In this document: one piece after another, positions 4,806 through 5,874 of the stretch
Layout: each line of letters begins with the position of its first letter
Numbering within the stretch: the first letter of the stretch is position 1
From: an uncultured Lachnospiraceae bacterium
GTDB lineage: Bacteria > Bacillota > Clostridia > Lachnospirales > Lachnospiraceae
Direction of reading: 5' to 3'
DNA: 5,874 nucleotides
Assembly: GCA_947003375.1 (NCBI GenBank)
Contig: CAMQOJ010000284.1
Coordinates: forward strand, 1 to 5,874
Made by a program: the position numbers and the translations under genes
Notes under the pieces: model-generated
What the model was told of the DNA's origin: nothing
Seen by the model: the letters and a program-made list of their open reading frames with translations, nothing else
The model's database searches: none

Positions 4806-5852
4806 TCAAACACGCTTCACCGATGATTTCCGTATGATGATCCGCCCCGACACGTCTATCTTCTCAAAAGGGGCCTCAGGATGCCCAAGCCGCCACAGGA
4901 AGCACTGCACCATGCGCTTTCCCAGCCACTTCGCGTCCACGTTCACCGTGGTGAAGAAGGGGTCCAGCATGCCCTCCTCGTCATTGTCGAAGCCCGTCAC
5001 CGCCACGTCCTCCGGCACCCGGATCCCGTGCCTGCGCAGGGCCTGGGTCAGGAACTTGGCGATCTCATCGTTCCCGCACACCACCGCCTCCGGCAGTCCC
5101 TGTTCCTGATACCCTTTTACGATTTGTTTAAAGGTCTGATCATTGTAGAACTCGCTGCTCACCAGCTCCGTATCCGGCATCACCAGTTCCGGGACAGGTT
5201 CCATTCCCGCCTGGCGCATGGCATAGAGATAGCCGTCGAAGCGGTCGTGCATGGTCTCATAAATACTGCTGCTCTCGTTCAGGAAGCCGATCCTGCGCAT
5301 CCCCTGGTCGATCAGGTGCCTGACCAGCTTCACCACAGGCCGGAAGCTGTCTATCTTCACCACGTCCCCCGGCATCTCCCCATCCACATCCTTATAAGTG
5401 TCCAGCAGGAATATCTGAATCCCCCTCCGCTTGATTACATTAATATAGTCTATATTCATCATCTTCACGCAGAAGACCGCCTCGATGCCATCCTCCAGCC
5501 CCGGCGGCAGGCGCAGCGCATCCTCATCCTCCTGGGTCACCACCGCCACCTGGGTCTGGCAGTAGTTGCGGCTGGCCTCCTCGGATATGCCGTTGATGAC
5601 CTTGTCCCAGTACACCGCCACATCGGGCTTGCGCAGGATCATGATCCTGTGCTCCCCGGCCTCCTCCCTCTCCGGAGGCTGCCTCTCCCCCTCCTCTCCC
5701 GAGGATGCCACATACCCTCTCTGCTGCGCGTACCGCAGCACCATCTCCCTGGTCCGCTGGGCCACCAGGTCGTTGCCCTTCAGCGCCATGGACACCGTAT
5801 TCCGGGATAGCCCCAGATCATTTGCAATGCTTTGAATCGTAACCTTTGCCAT
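4806..5852 (-). CDS. LacI-family transcriptional regulator
   Basis: A 348-residue DNA-binding protein, the usual length for the family, likely controlling the sugar transporter operon directly downstream in response to a sugar. The N-terminal helix-turn-helix is clear: VTIQSIANDLGLSRNTVSMALKG at 4-26, followed by the third helix TREMVLRYAQQRGY at 34-47. The ligand-binding domain has family landmarks: DRFDGYLYAMRQAGM at 203-217, AVVCGNDEIAKFLTQALRR at 256-274, VPEDVAVTGFDN at 279-290, then FFTTVNVDAKWLGKRM at 299-314 and the closing IIIRKSS at 338-344. The stretch joining the two domains (48-69) is unusual: the normal hinge helix of type PNxxAxxL is replaced by a Glu/Pro-rich segment. ATG 5852 fits the family start and has a GGGGG run 7 bases upstream plus AAGG nearer. 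Its own promoter lies beyond the right edge. Effector unknown. Confidence 0.94.
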   Translation of the reverse strand: MAKVTIQSIANDLGLSRNTVSMALKGNDLVAQRTREMVLRYAQQRGYVASSGEEGERQPPEREEAGEHRIMILRKPDVAVYWDKVINGISEEASRNYCQTQVAVVTQEDEDALRLPPGLEDGIEAVFCVKMMNIDYINVIKRRGIQIFLLDTYKDVDGEMPGDVVKIDSFRPVVKLVRHLIDQGMRRIGFLNESSSIYETMHDRFDGYLYAMRQAGMEPVPELVMPDTELVSSEFYNDQTFKQIVKGYQEQGLPEAVVCGNDEIAKFLTQALRRHGIRVPEDVAVTGFDNDEEGMLDPFFTTVNVDAKWLGKRMVQCFLWRLGHPEAPFEKIDVSGRIIIRKSSVKRV

Positions 5853-5859
5853 TTCCTTA

Positions 5860-5864
5860 CCCCC
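5860..5864 (-). promoter_or_regulatory. Probable ribosome binding site of the LacI-family gene
   Basis: Minus-strand GGGGG, 7 bases before ATG 5852; a closer AAGG (5855-5858) has only 2 bases of spacing and is less likely to be used alone. The site is weaker than those of the transporter genes, as might suit a low-abundance regulator. Confidence 0.5.
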
Positions 5865-5874
5865 TATGCAATAC

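Noticed and set aside
4442..4837. Plus-strand frame of 131 codons in the regulatory gap
   Set aside because: It runs through the promoter, repeats and terminator, and its composition reflects AT-rich noncoding DNA.
4881..5810. Plus-strand open frame of 309 codons opposite the regulator
   Set aside because: His/Leu/Pro-rich shadow of the LacI-family gene.

Overview
The window holds one carbohydrate-uptake locus, with every gene on the minus strand. Read in the direction of transcription (right to left) it contains a LacI-family regulator, a two-gene ABC sugar permease, a large lipoprotein substrate-binding protein, and the first 169 codons of a family GH36 alpha-galactosidase that runs off the left edge. 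I see no rRNA, tRNA, CRISPR array, insertion sequence or attachment site. Gene content, Shine-Dalgarno sites of the GGGAGG/GGAGG type, a Gram-positive lipobox and AT-rich intergenic DNA between fairly GC-rich genes suggest a Firmicute, most likely a gut Clostridia/Lachnospiraceae species. That placement is inference from style, not from a marker gene.

Layout by coordinate: 1-507 alpha-galactosidase 5' part; 508-736 intergenic, with a nested inverted repeat and a GC hairpin next to the alpha-galactosidase ribosome binding site; 737-2413 solute-binding lipoprotein; 2414-2539 intergenic with one hairpin; 2540-3445 LplC/YtcP-like permease; 3474-4421 LplB/YteP-like permease; 4422-4805 regulatory region; 4806-5852 LacI-family regulator; 5853-5874 its ribosome binding site.

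The working model is that the lipoprotein captures an oligosaccharide outside the membrane, the two permeases carry it in, and the alpha-galactosidase removes terminal alpha-galactose inside the cell. No ATPase gene is present here; transporters of this type commonly use a shared MsmX/MsmK-type ATPase encoded elsewhere. The LacI-family protein is the obvious candidate repressor.

The genes are a recognisable type and I found no evidence for an undescribed enzyme system. The least ordinary part is the 384-base gap at 4422-4805. It holds a terminator for the regulator gene and a good extended -10 sigma-A promoter facing the permeases. A 16-base palindrome lies over the spacer of that promoter. 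An exact 18-base double-motif repeat (GCACTATTTTGCACTATT) occurs on both sides of the promoter, 185 bases apart, and a tandem 9-base repeat lies upstream of the -35. This suggests layered control, possibly with DNA looping or a second regulator not encoded in the window.
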